A stretch of DNA of 64,000 nucleotides from Anaerosporobacter faecicola (lineage in GTDB: Bacteria > Bacillota > Clostridia > Lachnospirales > Lachnospiraceae), in assembly GCF_012070565.1 (NCBI RefSeq), contig NZ_JAAQRO010000034.1, forward strand, positions 1-64,000, read 5' to 3'. The notes under the pieces are model-generated. The model was not told where the DNA came from, did no database searches, and saw nothing but the letters and a program-made list of their open reading frames with translations. How positions within the stretch are numbered: the first letter of the stretch is position 1; each line of letters opens with the position of its first letter. Shown here in pieces: positions 1 to 9,134 of this stretch. The position numbers and the translations under genes were made by a program.

Positions 1-15
1 AGGAGTCATATGTTA

Positions 16-118
16 ACGTTAGAAATACCGAAGGGATTTCTAACGTCTATTGTAAAAGATGGAAGAATAAAAAAGAAATTCCGAAGGAATTTCAAGGACT
101 TACACGAAGTGGAAGTCC
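16..118. repeat. three successive small hairpins with GAA loops
   Basis: Three inverted repeats follow one another ahead of the LysR gene. ACGTTAGAAAT at 16-26 pairs with ATTTCTAACGT at 36-46. GAAATTCC at 75-82 pairs with GGAATTTC at 86-93 around a GAA loop. A third, CAC-GAA-GTG, lies inside the GGACTT (96-101) and AAGTCC (113-118) arms. All three share a C-GAA-G core. They may be the tail of an upstream transcript or a structured leader. No function is assigned. Confidence 0.5.
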
Positions 119-145
119 GAACTCCGACAGAAAGGTAAATGTGAT

Positions 146-1045
146 ATGGATATTAATTACGAATTATATAAAGTCTTTTATTTTGTGGGTAAAACATTAA
201 GCTTTTCAGAAGCTTCCAAGGAATTGTTCATCTCTCAATCTGCAGTTAGCCAATCAATCAAGGTATTGGAAAAGAGATTGAACCAGACGTTGTTTATTCG
301 GAGTACGAAACGTGTTAAATTAACAAAGGAAGGCGAGATGCTTTTTAAGCATATAGAACCAGCGATTAATTTAATTAGCCGAGGGGAAAGTCAGATTATG
401 GAGGCTGGAACTTTGAACGGGGGACAACTTCGAATCGGTGCCAGTGATACAATCTGTCGATATTATCTTGTTCCATTTCTAAATGATTTTCATCAGAAAT
501 ATCCGAAAGTGCATATTAAGGTTACAAATGGGACATCGTTGCAATGCGTGGAGCTACTAGAAACCAATCAAGTGGATCTAATCGTTGTGAATTCACCAAA
601 TAGCCGTTTGAATAGCATTAATAATGTAACAGAAGTAGGGACATTTCGCGATGTATTTATCGCCAATAAGAATTATTTTCCTACGGTGGACCGTGAGATG
701 ACATTGACCGATCTGAGAAATTACCCAATTCTTATGTTGGACAAACATTCTACCACAAGTGAATTCCTTCATAGTTTGTTCTTGCAACAATCCATTGATT
801 TAGCGCCTGCAATTGAACTAAACAGCAATGATTTATTGATTGACATGGCAAGGATTGGATTAGGAGTAGCATTTGTACCAGATTATTGTGTGAATAATCT
901 GAAACATCAAGACAATGATGATATGATCATACTCAATATGAAAGAAGAATTGCCAATGAGAAAATTGGTTGCAGCGTATAGTAATCAAATACCATTGACG
1001 GCAGCATCCCAGTATTTTTTGGATCAATTAGCAGGTCAGGAATAA
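146..1045 (+). CDS. LysR-family transcriptional regulator
   Basis: A 299-residue DNA-binding regulator of normal LysR length. Residues about 1-60 form the winged helix-turn-helix, with the typical AS-x-x-L-x-x-SQ-x-AVSQ-x-I-x-x-LE pattern. Residues about 90-295 are the periplasmic-binding-like effector domain. The usual glycine-rich and hydrophobic strands are present, so the protein looks intact. The start codon follows a weak AAAGG. The next gene, a PrsA-like lipoprotein, is on the same strand 127 bp away and need not be its target. The effector cannot be read from the sequence, and the upstream target genes may lie outside the window. Confidence 0.93.
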   Translation: MDINYELYKVFYFVGKTLSFSEASKELFISQSAVSQSIKVLEKRLNQTLFIRSTKRVKLTKEGEMLFKHIEPAINLISRGESQIMEAGTLNGGQLRIGASDTICRYYLVPFLNDFHQKYPKVHIKVTNGTSLQCVELLETNQVDLIVVNSPNSRLNSINNVTEVGTFRDVFIANKNYFPTVDREMTLTDLRNYPILMLDKHSTTSEFLHSLFLQQSIDLAPAIELNSNDLLIDMARIGLGVAFVPDYCVNNLKHQDNDDMIILNMKEELPMRKLVAAYSNQIPLTAASQYFLDQLAGQE

Positions 1046-1172
1046 AAAGTGTAGATTTTGTGAATTTCGGTAATCAACTTGACGAAAGAGTTAAAGTTAT
1101 ATAGAATGTTCTTTGAACTAACATAAGAAACAGAAAGTTGTTTCATTAATAAGATCATATGGAGGAAATAAA

Positions 1173-2390
1173 GTGAATAAGTTAAAGAAGGTAATGTCTC
1201 TAGTACTTATGGTTATACTTGTATGTAGTATGGCCCTTACTGGATGTAGTAAGAAAAAATCAGATTCAAACAATACAAATGAAAGTACAGTTGATACAAG
1301 CATAAAATATAAAAAAGAGGATTTAGCGTTAACCATTGATGATGAGAAATTAACAATGGCAGACATGCTTTACTATATCTATTCTTATGAATCACAGATC
1401 AGCTATATGGATCAGATGTATCAGTACTATTTCGGAACAGGATACTGGGATATGGAAATCGAAGAAGGTAAAACAATCCGTGATGACTCCAAAGAACAAG
1501 CTATGGACACAGCAATTCGTTATGAAGTGTTATACCGTGAAGCCATTAAGAAAGATTATAAATTAACAGATGACGAAATCAAAGAAATTGAAACGAATAC
1601 TGCTTCTATCATGGAACAAATGTCAGAGGAAGATAAAAAGTTAACAGGATTTACAGAAGAATCTGTTAATGAAATCCAAAAGAAATGGGCAATCACTGAC
1701 AAATACTATGGTGATTTAATTGATTCCTTTGATATTGATGATGATGCAATCAAAGCAGGTATTGATAAAGAACAGTACAAAGAATACAGTACAGAGTATA
1801 TCTATGTAACAACTGTATCAAAAGACGAAGAAGGTAACGCAACTCCATTATCTGATGATGAAGTAAAAGCTGCGAAAGAAAAGATTGATGCAATCTATGA
1901 AAAAGTAAAAGATAGCAAGAACTTAGAAGATGGTATTGAAGATGGGGATACAAGTGTAGATTACACGGATCTTTCTTTCTTACCAAATGATGAGAATGAA
2001 CAAACAAACAAGACCTATATGGAAGAAGCCATGAAGCTTAAAAATGGTGAGATAAGTGGTGTTGTTGAAACAGATGAAGGATATTATATTATTAAGATGG
2101 TAGATGACAGTGCAACAACAAGCTATGATGAAGCAGTTGATACTGCAATTCAAGAAGCTGAAGAAGCACGTTTTGAAGAAGAGTTCAAGACAATTAAAGC
2201 TGCTTACAAAGTAGAAGTGAATGATAAGATCTGGGATAAAGTTGTTATGGGAAATAACACAATCTTACCTACAACAGAAGAAACTACAACAGAAGATGCA
2301 GGAACAAGTGATATATCCTTATCACCTGATACTGCTTTAGATGATGGAGAAGAAGCAGATACAACTACAGAGGAATCTGGAACAAACTAG
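1173..2390 (+). CDS. PrsA/SurA-like peptidyl-prolyl isomerase lipoprotein
   Basis: A 405-residue exported lipoprotein. The signal peptide ends in the lipobox L-T-G-C with the lipidated Cys at about residue 25. A SurA-N-like helical chaperone region (about 50-200) follows. A parvulin-like segment runs from about 205 to 330, ending in the family signature of a predicted 'G-EIS-VV-T-x-GYYIIK' strand pattern. The tail is acidic and rich in Thr and Glu. It probably assists folding of exported proteins on the outer face of the membrane. The start is GTG, chosen because GGAGG at 1161-1165 is well spaced before it. It ends at a strong terminator. The parvulin core is divergent, so isomerase activity is less certain than a chaperone role. 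Confidence 0.8.
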   Translation: MNKLKKVMSLVLMVILVCSMALTGCSKKKSDSNNTNESTVDTSIKYKKEDLALTIDDEKLTMADMLYYIYSYESQISYMDQMYQYYFGTGYWDMEIEEGKTIRDDSKEQAMDTAIRYEVLYREAIKKDYKLTDDEIKEIETNTASIMEQMSEEDKKLTGFTEESVNEIQKKWAITDKYYGDLIDSFDIDDDAIKAGIDKEQYKEYSTEYIYVTTVSKDEEGNATPLSDDEVKAAKEKIDAIYEKVKDSKNLEDGIEDGDTSVDYTDLSFLPNDENEQTNKTYMEEAMKLKNGEISGVVETDEGYYIIKMVDDSATTSYDEAVDTAIQEAEEARFEEEFKTIKAAYKVEVNDKIWDKVVMGNNTILPTTEETTTEDAGTSDISLSPDTALDDGEEADTTTEESGTN

Positions 2391-2482
2391 TTAGATGAAA
2401 TTTTGTAATGAGATCCTGTAAGTTGAATGGAGCGTATAATGGATTATAATATCACGTTCCTTTTGTAGACAGGAGATAGAAG

Positions 2483-2546
2483 AGAACTCTCTATAGGTGG
2501 TAGAATTTGAGAACAGAATTCTACACCATATAGGGGGTTCTTTTTC
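2483..2546 (+). terminator. intrinsic terminator after the PrsA-like gene
   Basis: A long stem pairs AGAACTCTCTATAGG (from 2483) and TAGAATT with AGAATTCTA and the CTATAT-GGGGGTTCT arm ending at 2541, followed by a run of T. It closes the lipoprotein transcription unit. Confidence 0.85.
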
Positions 2547-2562
2547 ATATAGTTGCTCATCA

Positions 2563-2649
2563 AACTAAATCCTGTATTACATGAGATAAGCTAATGCTTG
2601 TGCAAATTAACGAAAGAAAGTTTTACTAAGGGCTTTTGACACCCTAATC
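2563..2649. repeat. dispersed repeat family A, copy A1 (partial)
   Basis: The sequence matches the reverse complement of the left half of copy A2 (6742-6881). Shared blocks are TCCTGTATTACATG at 2570-2583, GTGCAAATTAACG at about 2600-2612, and the terminal repeat GGCTTTTGACACCCTAATC at 2631-2649. The other end is missing or decayed. Confidence 0.75.
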
Positions 2650-2860
2650 ATAATAGGAAAGTCCTCCAACTTACCTATTGTATAACCCTCCGTGGGGATG
2701 CGCACTCACACATGAGGTAGATGTCAGCAGAAGCTGCTGTGCTCGGCGCGGAGAACAAAGTGTAAATATTTTAGCTGATAAATGAGTTTTTCTATAAGGA
2801 AACCTAATTAGTAAATTGAATTATATTAATTTTATTTATAAAACACGGTATGGTATAATG
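2650..2860 (+). promoter_or_regulatory. leader region and promoter of purL
   Basis: A small hairpin (AATAGG-AAGT paired with ACTT-CCTATT, about 2652-2679) and a short GC-rich stretch around 2735-2760 precede a likely extended -10 box, TGGTATAAT at 2851-2859. Its -35 is poor. No purine-riboswitch core was recognised here. Confidence 0.5.
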
Positions 2861-2924
2861 AGTTTAACGGTAACGATTGCAGAATACTGTAGGATACAGT
2901 TAGATCAGAAAGGTTAGGTAAGCG

Positions 2925-5900
2925 ATGAGTAACGTAAAGAGAATCTATGTTGAAAAGAAAGCACCATACGCAGTCAGAGCAAAAGAATTAAAAGAAGAGA
3001 TTAAGAGTTATCTTGGAATTAAGGGATTAACAGAAGTTCGTGTATTAATCCGTTATGATATTGAGAATTTATCAGAAAAGACATATAACAAAGCATTAGG
3101 AATTGTATTTTCAGAGCCACCAGTGGATTACTTATATGAAGAAGAATTTGAGAAAAATGCAGAAGATAAAGTATTTTCTGTTGAATATCTGCCAGGACAA
3201 TTCGATCAAAGAGCAGATTCTGCAGAACAATGCGTGAAGTTATTAAATGAAAAAGAAGAACCAATCATACGTTCTGCTACTACATATGTATTATCAGGAA
3301 CGATTACGGAAGAGGAATTTGATCGAATCAAAGCATACTGTATCAATCCAGTAGATTCAAGAGAGAATAACGGAGCAAAACCAGAAACGTTAGTAGCGAA
3401 GTTTGATGAACCAGCAGATGTGATTATATTTGATGGTTTTGCAACGATGGAAGAAGATAAATTAAATGAATTATATAGCTCACTAAATCTAGCGATGACA
3501 TTTAAGGATTTCCTTCATATTCAAAAGTATTTTAGAAAGGAAGAAAAAAGAGATCCTTCTATGACAGAAATCCGTGTATTGGATACGTACTGGTCCGATC
3601 ACTGTCGTCATACAACATTCCTTACGGAATTAAAGGATGTAGAATTTGAAGATGGCTACTATAAAGCACCAATCGTAGCTTCTTATAACCAATATACAAA
3701 GGATCGTGCAGTCATCTATAAAGGAAGAGATGATAAGTACATTTCTTTAATGGATATTGCGTTATTAGCAATGAAAAAGCTTCGTGCAGATGGCAAATTA
3801 GAAGATATGGAAGTATCTGATGAAATCAACGCTTGTTCTATTATCGTACCAGTTGAAATCGATGGTAAGGAAGAAGAATGGTTGGTATTCTTTAAGAATG
3901 AAACACATAACCACCCAACAGAGATTGAACCTTTTGGTGGAGCAGCAACTTGTCTTGGTGGAGCAATTCGTGATCCATTATCAGGAAGAGGATATGTATA
4001 CCAAGCAATGCGTGTAACAGGTGCAGCAGATCCAACCGTATCTTTAAAGGAAACATTAGAAGGAAAACTTGCACAGAGAAAGATCGTTACAGGTGCTGCT
4101 AAAGGATATAGCTCTTATGGAAACCAGATCGGATTAGCAACAGGACTTGTTGACGAAGTATATCATCCAAATTACGTTGCAAAGAGAATGGAGATTGGTG
4201 CTGTTATGGGTGCTGCTCCAAGAAGAAATGTAATTCGTGAGAATTCTGATCCAGGTGATATTATCATCTTATTAGGTGGAAGAACAGGACGTGATGGTTG
4301 TGGTGGAGCAACAGGTTCTTCTAAGGCACATACAACAAGCTCTATTGATACTTGTGGTGCGGAAGTTCAAAAAGGAAATGCTCCTACCGAAAGAAAGATT
4401 CAACGTCTATTCCGCCGTGAAGAAGTAAGTAGCATTATTAAAAAATGTAATGACTTTGGTGCAGGTGGTGTTTCTGTAGCAATCGGTGAATTAGCAGATG
4501 GATTACACATCTTTATGGATAAAGTACCTAAGAAATATGCTGGTCTTGATGGAACAGAATTATCAATCTCCGAATCACAGGAAAGAATGGCAGTTGTAGT
4601 AGATAAAAAAGATGTCGACAAGATGTTAGCATTTGCAGCAGAAGAAAACTTAGAAGCAGTAGAAGTTGCAGTTGTTACAGAAGAACCAAGACTTGTTATG
4701 ATCTGGAGAGACAAAGAAATCGTTAATATCAGCCGTGCATTCCTCGATACCAATGGTGCGCATCAGGAAGCAAAAGCAATTGTTACCATGCCTTCCAAAG
4801 AGGATAACTTCTTACAAAAAGAAGTAACGGTAACGAATATGAAAGAAACATGGTTAAATCTTCTTCATGATCTTAATGTATGTTCGAAAAAAGGTCTTGT
4901 TGAGATGTTCGACAGTTCCATTGGTGCTGCAACAGTAACCATGCCTTATGGTGGTAAATACCAGTTAACGCCAATTCAAACGATGATCGCCAAACTTCCT
5001 GTATTAAAAGGAAAATGTGATACGGTAACAATGATGAGCTATGGATTTGATCCATATCTATCAAGCTGGAGTCCATACCATGGTTCTATCTACGCAATTA
5101 TATCTTCCGTTGCTAAGATTGTTGCATGTGGTGGTGATTACTCCAAGATTCGTTTCACATTCCAAGAGTATTTCAGAAGATTAGGAACAGATCCAAAACG
5201 TTGGGGCGAACCAATGGCAGCTTTATTAGGTGCATATGAAGCGCAGATGAAACTTGGATTACCTTCCATCGGTGGTAAAGATAGTATGTCTGGTACATTT
5301 AATGATATTGATGTACCTCCAACATTAGTTTCCTTTGCAGTAGATGTAGCAAAACAACAAGATATCATTACTCCTGAATTCAAGAAAGCAGGAAGCAAGA
5401 TCGTAAAATTCAATATAGCAAAAGATGAATATGATCTTCCTGTATTCGAACAAGTAATGGAATTATATACACAGATTACAAAGTTAGCAAATCAAAAAGT
5501 ATTATTATCTGCTTATGCATTGGGATGCGGCGGTGTGTTAGAAGCAGTAAGTAAGATGGCATTCGGTAACAAATTAGGCGTTACTTTATGCGATCGTGTG
5601 AAAGCAGCAGATTACTGCAAGTCAGAATATGGTTGTATCGTTGCAGAAGTTGCAGAACAAGATTTAGACAAAATCACAGCTGTATATGAAGTAATTGGAG
5701 AAGTTACAGAGCAAGCAGCATTCCAATATGGTGACACCGTAATCACAATGGAAGAAGCACTTGCATCTTGGACAGATACATTAGAAAAAGTATTCCCAAC
5801 CGTATCCGAAGGAGAAAATGGTTCCTTAGAAACAAAATTATATGATGCGAAGACAATCTATACAGCAAAGAGTAAGATTGCTAGACCACAAGTATTCGTT

Positions 5901-6683
5901 CCTGTATTCCCAGGTACAAACTGTGAATATGATGTAACCAAAGCATTTGAAAAAGCAGGTGCAGATGTATCAACGGTTGTATTTAGAAACTTAAGTGAAA
6001 AGGATATTACAGAATCTGTTCAAGCCTTCACAGAAGAAATCAAGAAAGCACAAATCATCATGTTCCCAGGCGGATTCAGTGCAGGAGATGAACCAGATGG
6101 TTCTGCCAAATTCATTGCCTCTGTATTCCGTAATGAAGCAATCAAGGAAGTGACGAATGATCTGTTAAAACAAAGAGATGGTCTTGTACTTGGTATCTGC
6201 AATGGTTTCCAAGCATTGATCAAATTAGGATTGGTACCTTATGGTGAAATCACAGATATTACAGAAGATACACCAACCCTTACAACAAATCGAATCGGAC
6301 GTCACATTAGCAAATCCGTCTACACAAAGGTTGTTACAAACAAGTCCCCATGGTTAATGCAAGCAGAACTTGGTGGCGTATATACCATTCCTGCTTCTCA
6401 TGGAGAAGGAAGATTTGTTGCAAATAAGGAGTGGTTACAGAAATTATTTGCAAATGGTCAGGTTGCAACACAATACGTTGATGTCAATGGAAATCCATCC
6501 ATGAATGAAGACTTTAATCCAAATGGATCTTACTGTGCAATCGAAGGAATCACAAGCCCAGATGGTCGTGTTCTTGGTAAGATGGCACATTCAGAACGTA
6601 TCGGTGATGGCGTTGCTATGAATATCTTTGGTAACCAAAATCAGATGATTTTTGAATCTGGCGTTGCTTACTTTACAAAATAA
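2925..6683 (+). CDS. purL: phosphoribosylformylglycinamidine synthase, single-chain PurL
   Basis: A 1252-residue cytoplasmic enzyme of purine biosynthesis. It converts FGAR plus glutamine and ATP to FGAM. This is the large fused form: N-terminal PurS-like and linker region, two AIRS-like ATP-binding halves, and a C-terminal glutamine amidotransferase domain. The amidotransferase starts near residue 990 at the PVFPGTNCEYD motif. Its nucleophile is Cys1092 in GICNGFQ, and the partner His lies in SHGEGRF near residue 1160. The halves carry glycine-rich stretches such as NETHNHPTEIEPFGGA. Length and motifs are complete. It stands alone rather than in a pur operon, with a promoter upstream and a terminator behind it. 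AAAGG sits 12 bases before the ATG. Confidence 0.97.
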   Translation: MSNVKRIYVEKKAPYAVRAKELKEEIKSYLGIKGLTEVRVLIRYDIENLSEKTYNKALGIVFSEPPVDYLYEEEFEKNAEDKVFSVEYLPGQFDQRADSAEQCVKLLNEKEEPIIRSATTYVLSGTITEEEFDRIKAYCINPVDSRENNGAKPETLVAKFDEPADVIIFDGFATMEEDKLNELYSSLNLAMTFKDFLHIQKYFRKEEKRDPSMTEIRVLDTYWSDHCRHTTFLTELKDVEFEDGYYKAPIVASYNQYTKDRAVIYKGRDDKYISLMDIALLAMKKLRADGKLEDMEVSDEINACSIIVPVEIDGKEEEWLVFFKNETHNHPTEIEPFGGAATCLGGAIRDPLSGRGYVYQAMRVTGAADPTVSLKETLEGKLAQRKIVTGAAKGYSSYGNQIGLATGLVDEVYHPNYVAKRMEIGAVMGAAPRRNVIRENSDPGDIIILLGGRTGRDGCGGATGSSKAHTTSSIDTCGAEVQKGNAPTERKIQRLFRREEVSSIIKKCNDFGAGGVSVAIGELADGLHIFMDKVPKKYAGLDGTELSISESQERMAVVVDKKDVDKMLAFAAEENLEAVEVAVVTEEPRLVMIWRDKEIVNISRAFLDTNGAHQEAKAIVTMPSKEDNFLQKEVTVTNMKETWLNLLHDLNVCSKKGLVEMFDSSIGAATVTMPYGGKYQLTPIQTMIAKLPVLKGKCDTVTMMSYGFDPYLSSWSPYHGSIYAIISSVAKIVACGGDYSKIRFTFQEYFRRLGTDPKRWGEPMAALLGAYEAQMKLGLPSIGGKDSMSGTFNDIDVPPTLVSFAVDVAKQQDIITPEFKKAGSKIVKFNIAKDEYDLPVFEQVMELYTQITKLANQKVLLSAYALGCGGVLEAVSKMAFGNKLGVTLCDRVKAADYCKSEYGCIVAEVAEQDLDKITAVYEVIGEVTEQAAFQYGDTVITMEEALASWTDTLEKVFPTVSEGENGSLETKLYDAKTIYTAKSKIARPQVFVPVFPGTNCEYDVTKAFEKAGADVSTVVFRNLSEKDITESVQAFTEEIKKAQIIMFPGGFSAGDEPDGSAKFIASVFRNEAIKEVTNDLLKQRDGLVLGICNGFQALIKLGLVPYGEITDITEDTPTLTTNRIGRHISKSVYTKVVTNKSPWLMQAELGGVYTIPASHGEGRFVANKEWLQKLFANGQVATQYVDVNGNPSMNEDFNPNGSYCAIEGITSPDGRVLGKMAHSERIGDGVAMNIFGNQNQMIFESGVAYFTK

Positions 6684-6697
6684 TAGAAAGAGTAGAG

Positions 6698-6736
6698 CTG
6701 TTGCAAACACATAAGAGGTTTGCAGCAGTTTCTTTT
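6698..6736 (+). terminator. terminator after purL
   Basis: CTG-TTGCAAAC at 6698-6708 pairs with GTTTGCA-GCAG at 6718-6728, followed by TTTCTTTT. Confidence 0.75.
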
Positions 6737-6741
6737 ATAGA

Positions 6742-6881
6742 GGTTCGGGTGTCAAAAGCCCTTATTTATTTTGAGGTCCGTTAATTTGCACAATTTAAGT
6801 TTGTCTTACATGTAATACAGGACATAGTTCACTTCGGGCACGTTCGCGCCCCGCTGAAGTTCGGCTTTTGACACCCGAACC
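6742..6881. mobile_element. family A MITE-like element, copy A2 (complete)
   Basis: A 140-bp element with perfect 19-bp terminal inverted repeats, GGTTCGGGTGTCAAAAGCC at 6742-6760 and its complement at 6863-6881. It is flanked by the 5-bp direct repeat ATAGA (6737-6741 and 6882-6886). An internal stem-loop lies at about 6825-6862. It encodes nothing. Related copies are at 2563-2649, 48637-48731 and 58091-58213. Confidence 0.85.
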
Positions 6882-6909
6882 ATAGAGAAAGAAAAGAGGA
6901 GTTCTACCG

Positions 6910-7869
6910 ATGATAAATCATAAGAAATCATATAGGCGTATCTATGTGTGGATTTGTTGTTTGCTAGTACTTGTACTTCCATTCAGGGTAGTACAGGCGG
7001 CAGGCTTAAAAGCACCTTCTGATTTGTCCAGTCATCATGCGTATGCGGTTATTGATGGAAAATCAGGAGAGTTACTTCTTGGAGATGAGGAGAATGAGAA
7101 AGTCTATCCTGCAAGTACAACCAAGATCATGACCACAATCGCTATATTGGAACAGAAAGGCGTAAATCTGAATAAGAAGATTAAGATTACATCTTCAATG
7201 CTAAAACAAGTACCTTCCTGCCTGGCACAGTATGGTTTGAAAGCAGGTCAGGTATATACTTTGAATACGTTGCTCCATATGACGTTGATCGCTTCTCATG
7301 GGGACGCGGTAATTTGTGCAGCCATTGCCACATTTGGTTCGGTCGATAAGTGTTTGGACGCAATGAATGATAAAGTAAAGGAATTAGGATTAACGAAGAC
7401 ACATTTTGATAATCCTGCAGGGTTAGATATAGGAGATGGATATAATGAAAATTATACCACTGCTTATGAAATGGCACTGATCACGCAATATGCCATGAAG
7501 AATAGTACAATAAAAACGATTGTAGAGAAAGCAACCTATAAGGTAAAACAAGCAAATGGAAAAGCAGGAAAGAAGATTGAAAATACCAATCGCTTTTATT
7601 CAGAAGTTTCTTACCCAGAGGACTTATATACCATCATTGGAACGAAAACAGGAACAACCAATGCAGCCGGGTATGTATTTTCAGCAACGGCGGTGGATGC
7701 TCAGGGGCATGAGGTAATCTGTGTCTATATGGGAAAAAAGAGCATGGAGAAAACATTTCTTGATATTCGAGCTTTATTGAATACTGTTTTTTATGCCCAA
7801 GAGGATGGAATCCTATCGTTAGCAGAGAAAAAAGGGGAGAAAGAATGGATTACCTATAAATCAAATTAA
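6910..7869 (+). CDS. D-alanyl-D-alanine carboxypeptidase (S11, DacF-like)
   Basis: A 319-residue exported penicillin-binding enzyme that trims the terminal D-Ala of peptidoglycan stem peptides. The signal peptide covers about residues 1-30. The nucleophile is Ser69 in STTK (Lys72), and the KTG box is at 246-248. The middle motif, usually S-x-N, reads S129-H-G131-D here, so the Asn is replaced by Gly. A C-terminal membrane-anchoring helix and the second beta domain are not obvious, making this a short member of the family. GAGG lies before the ATG. No separate promoter is clear between the family A element and the gene. Confidence 0.9.
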   Translation: MINHKKSYRRIYVWICCLLVLVLPFRVVQAAGLKAPSDLSSHHAYAVIDGKSGELLLGDEENEKVYPASTTKIMTTIAILEQKGVNLNKKIKITSSMLKQVPSCLAQYGLKAGQVYTLNTLLHMTLIASHGDAVICAAIATFGSVDKCLDAMNDKVKELGLTKTHFDNPAGLDIGDGYNENYTTAYEMALITQYAMKNSTIKTIVEKATYKVKQANGKAGKKIENTNRFYSEVSYPEDLYTIIGTKTGTTNAAGYVFSATAVDAQGHEVICVYMGKKSMEKTFLDIRALLNTVFYAQEDGILSLAEKKGEKEWITYKSN

Positions 7870-8065
7870 ATAGTTTCTTCTGTTGCAGTAAGAAGCATGT
7901 ATTGTTAAAAAGAAACAAGGGAATGGAAAAGACGAAAGAATATTTGGTTGAAATGTTAGAAAAAATGAAAAAAGAAAAATAATACAGAAAAACTTTCGTC
8001 TTTTTTGTTATAAAAGAGATAAAAATAGGAAGAAAGATTTACATGCTGATTCCATATAAGCATGC
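7870..8065. other. intergenic region with a wide inverted repeat
   Basis: AAAAGACGAAAG at 7927-7938 pairs with CTTTCGTCTTTT at about 7995-8006, followed by T-rich sequence, so this may be a terminator with a large loop. A 19-codon frame (7923-7982) inside the loop has only a weak ribosome site and is probably fortuitous. Confidence 0.45.
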
Positions 8066-8108
8066 TATAATATTTTTAATTAAGATTCGTATCTGTTTGT
8101 ACAAACAG
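8066..8108 (+). promoter_or_regulatory. -10 box with downstream palindromic operator
   Basis: TATAAT at 8066-8071 is followed 21 bases later by a perfect 16-bp palindrome, CTGTTTGTACAAACAG, at 8093-8108. The placement just after the likely transcription start suits a repressor site for the AraC-nitroreductase unit. The regulator is unknown. Confidence 0.55.
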
Positions 8109-8249
8109 AAGAATATGACGTGCAAAGAGAAGCTTAATATACGAGCATAAGGAAAGAGTCAGAAGTTGATTCTTTTTTTGTTGCTTTTTTCTATTAGGAA
8201 ACTTTTCTTTTGATAGGGTGGAATTGAAAGAAGAATGGAGGTGTTTGTG

Positions 8250-9110
8250 TTGCAGATGGAAATCGATTTTCCTTGTGAAACATTAAATCCAACCGTATAT
8301 TTTGTGTGCAAACAAAAAAGAATAAAAGAGTGTATCTATCATGATCATGATTTCCCGCAGATCAGTGTGATTCTGTCAGGTAAAGGAAAATATCTGATTC
8401 AAGGAGAAGAATATGCAGTAGAAGCTGGAGATATTCTTTTTCTTGATGCGAAGACAAAGCATCATAATATTGTAACGGATGTCAAGAATCCAATGGTGGA
8501 ATTCTTTGTGGGATTTTCGGATATACAATTCTATGATATGCCGGAGAATTCCATTGAATTTGGTGTAAACCCGAAGATTATGCATATGAAAACGCATATG
8601 AAGCAAGAGGTGAATAAGATTTGCTATGAGATGTTGGCAGAATACCAATCGGGTCAACCTGGAAAAGAATTCATGATGAAGGCGTATATGTCTCAGTTGT
8701 TGATTCAAATTGTACGTGGTTTACTTGTAAAAGTGAAAAAAATGGAAGATACCTCTTATGAAACGTATAATCGGAGTTATGCAGTACGGCGTATTATCAA
8801 CTATTTGAATGAGAATTATGAACAGCGGATTTCTTTGGAGCAAATTGCGCATAATATGTACCTTAGCCCTGTATACATATCTAAGATCTTCAAAGAAGAA
8901 ACTGGAGAGTCTCCAATCAACTACCTGATCAAGATACGGTTGGAGAGAGCCAAAGAATTTTTGCAGACAAGCAATGGTAGTAGTATTAAGAACATAGCAA
9001 AGCAAGTTGGTTATGATGATGTGTATCATTTTAGTAAATTATTTAAGAAATATTATGGAATATCTCCGCTGTATTATAAGAAGAATATTAGAGAAAAGAT
9101 GAATGCATAG
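8250..9110 (+). CDS. AraC-family regulator with cupin sensor
   Basis: A cytoplasmic regulator of about 287 residues. The N-terminal half is a cupin-type sensing domain with a conserved H-x-H-x-F-P pattern. The last 100 residues hold the paired AraC helix-turn-helices, ending in the usual GYDDVYHFSKLFKKYYGISP signature. An in-frame ATG lies at 8235, but GGAGG at 8237-8241 would sit inside it. The GTG at 8247 or TTG at 8250 fits that ribosome site better, and I use 8250. The nitroreductase gene follows 24 bp later on the same strand and is the likely target or partner. The ligand is unknown. Confidence 0.9.
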   Translation: MQMEIDFPCETLNPTVYFVCKQKRIKECIYHDHDFPQISVILSGKGKYLIQGEEYAVEAGDILFLDAKTKHHNIVTDVKNPMVEFFVGFSDIQFYDMPENSIEFGVNPKIMHMKTHMKQEVNKICYEMLAEYQSGQPGKEFMMKAYMSQLLIQIVRGLLVKVKKMEDTSYETYNRSYAVRRIINYLNENYEQRISLEQIAHNMYLSPVYISKIFKEETGESPINYLIKIRLERAKEFLQTSNGSSIKNIAKQVGYDDVYHFSKLFKKYYGISPLYYKKNIREKMNA

Positions 9111-9134
9111 GTAGGAAGGAGTTATGGAACCAAA

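Noticed and set aside
2650-2924. Purine or PreQ1 riboswitch before purL
   Set aside because: I could not find the conserved core or a downstream terminator decision; only an extended -10 box and a repeat are visible.
7923-7982. 19-codon frame within a hairpin loop
   Set aside because: Weak ribosome site, lysine- and glutamate-rich A-tract composition, no conserved context. It is probably part of a terminator loop.
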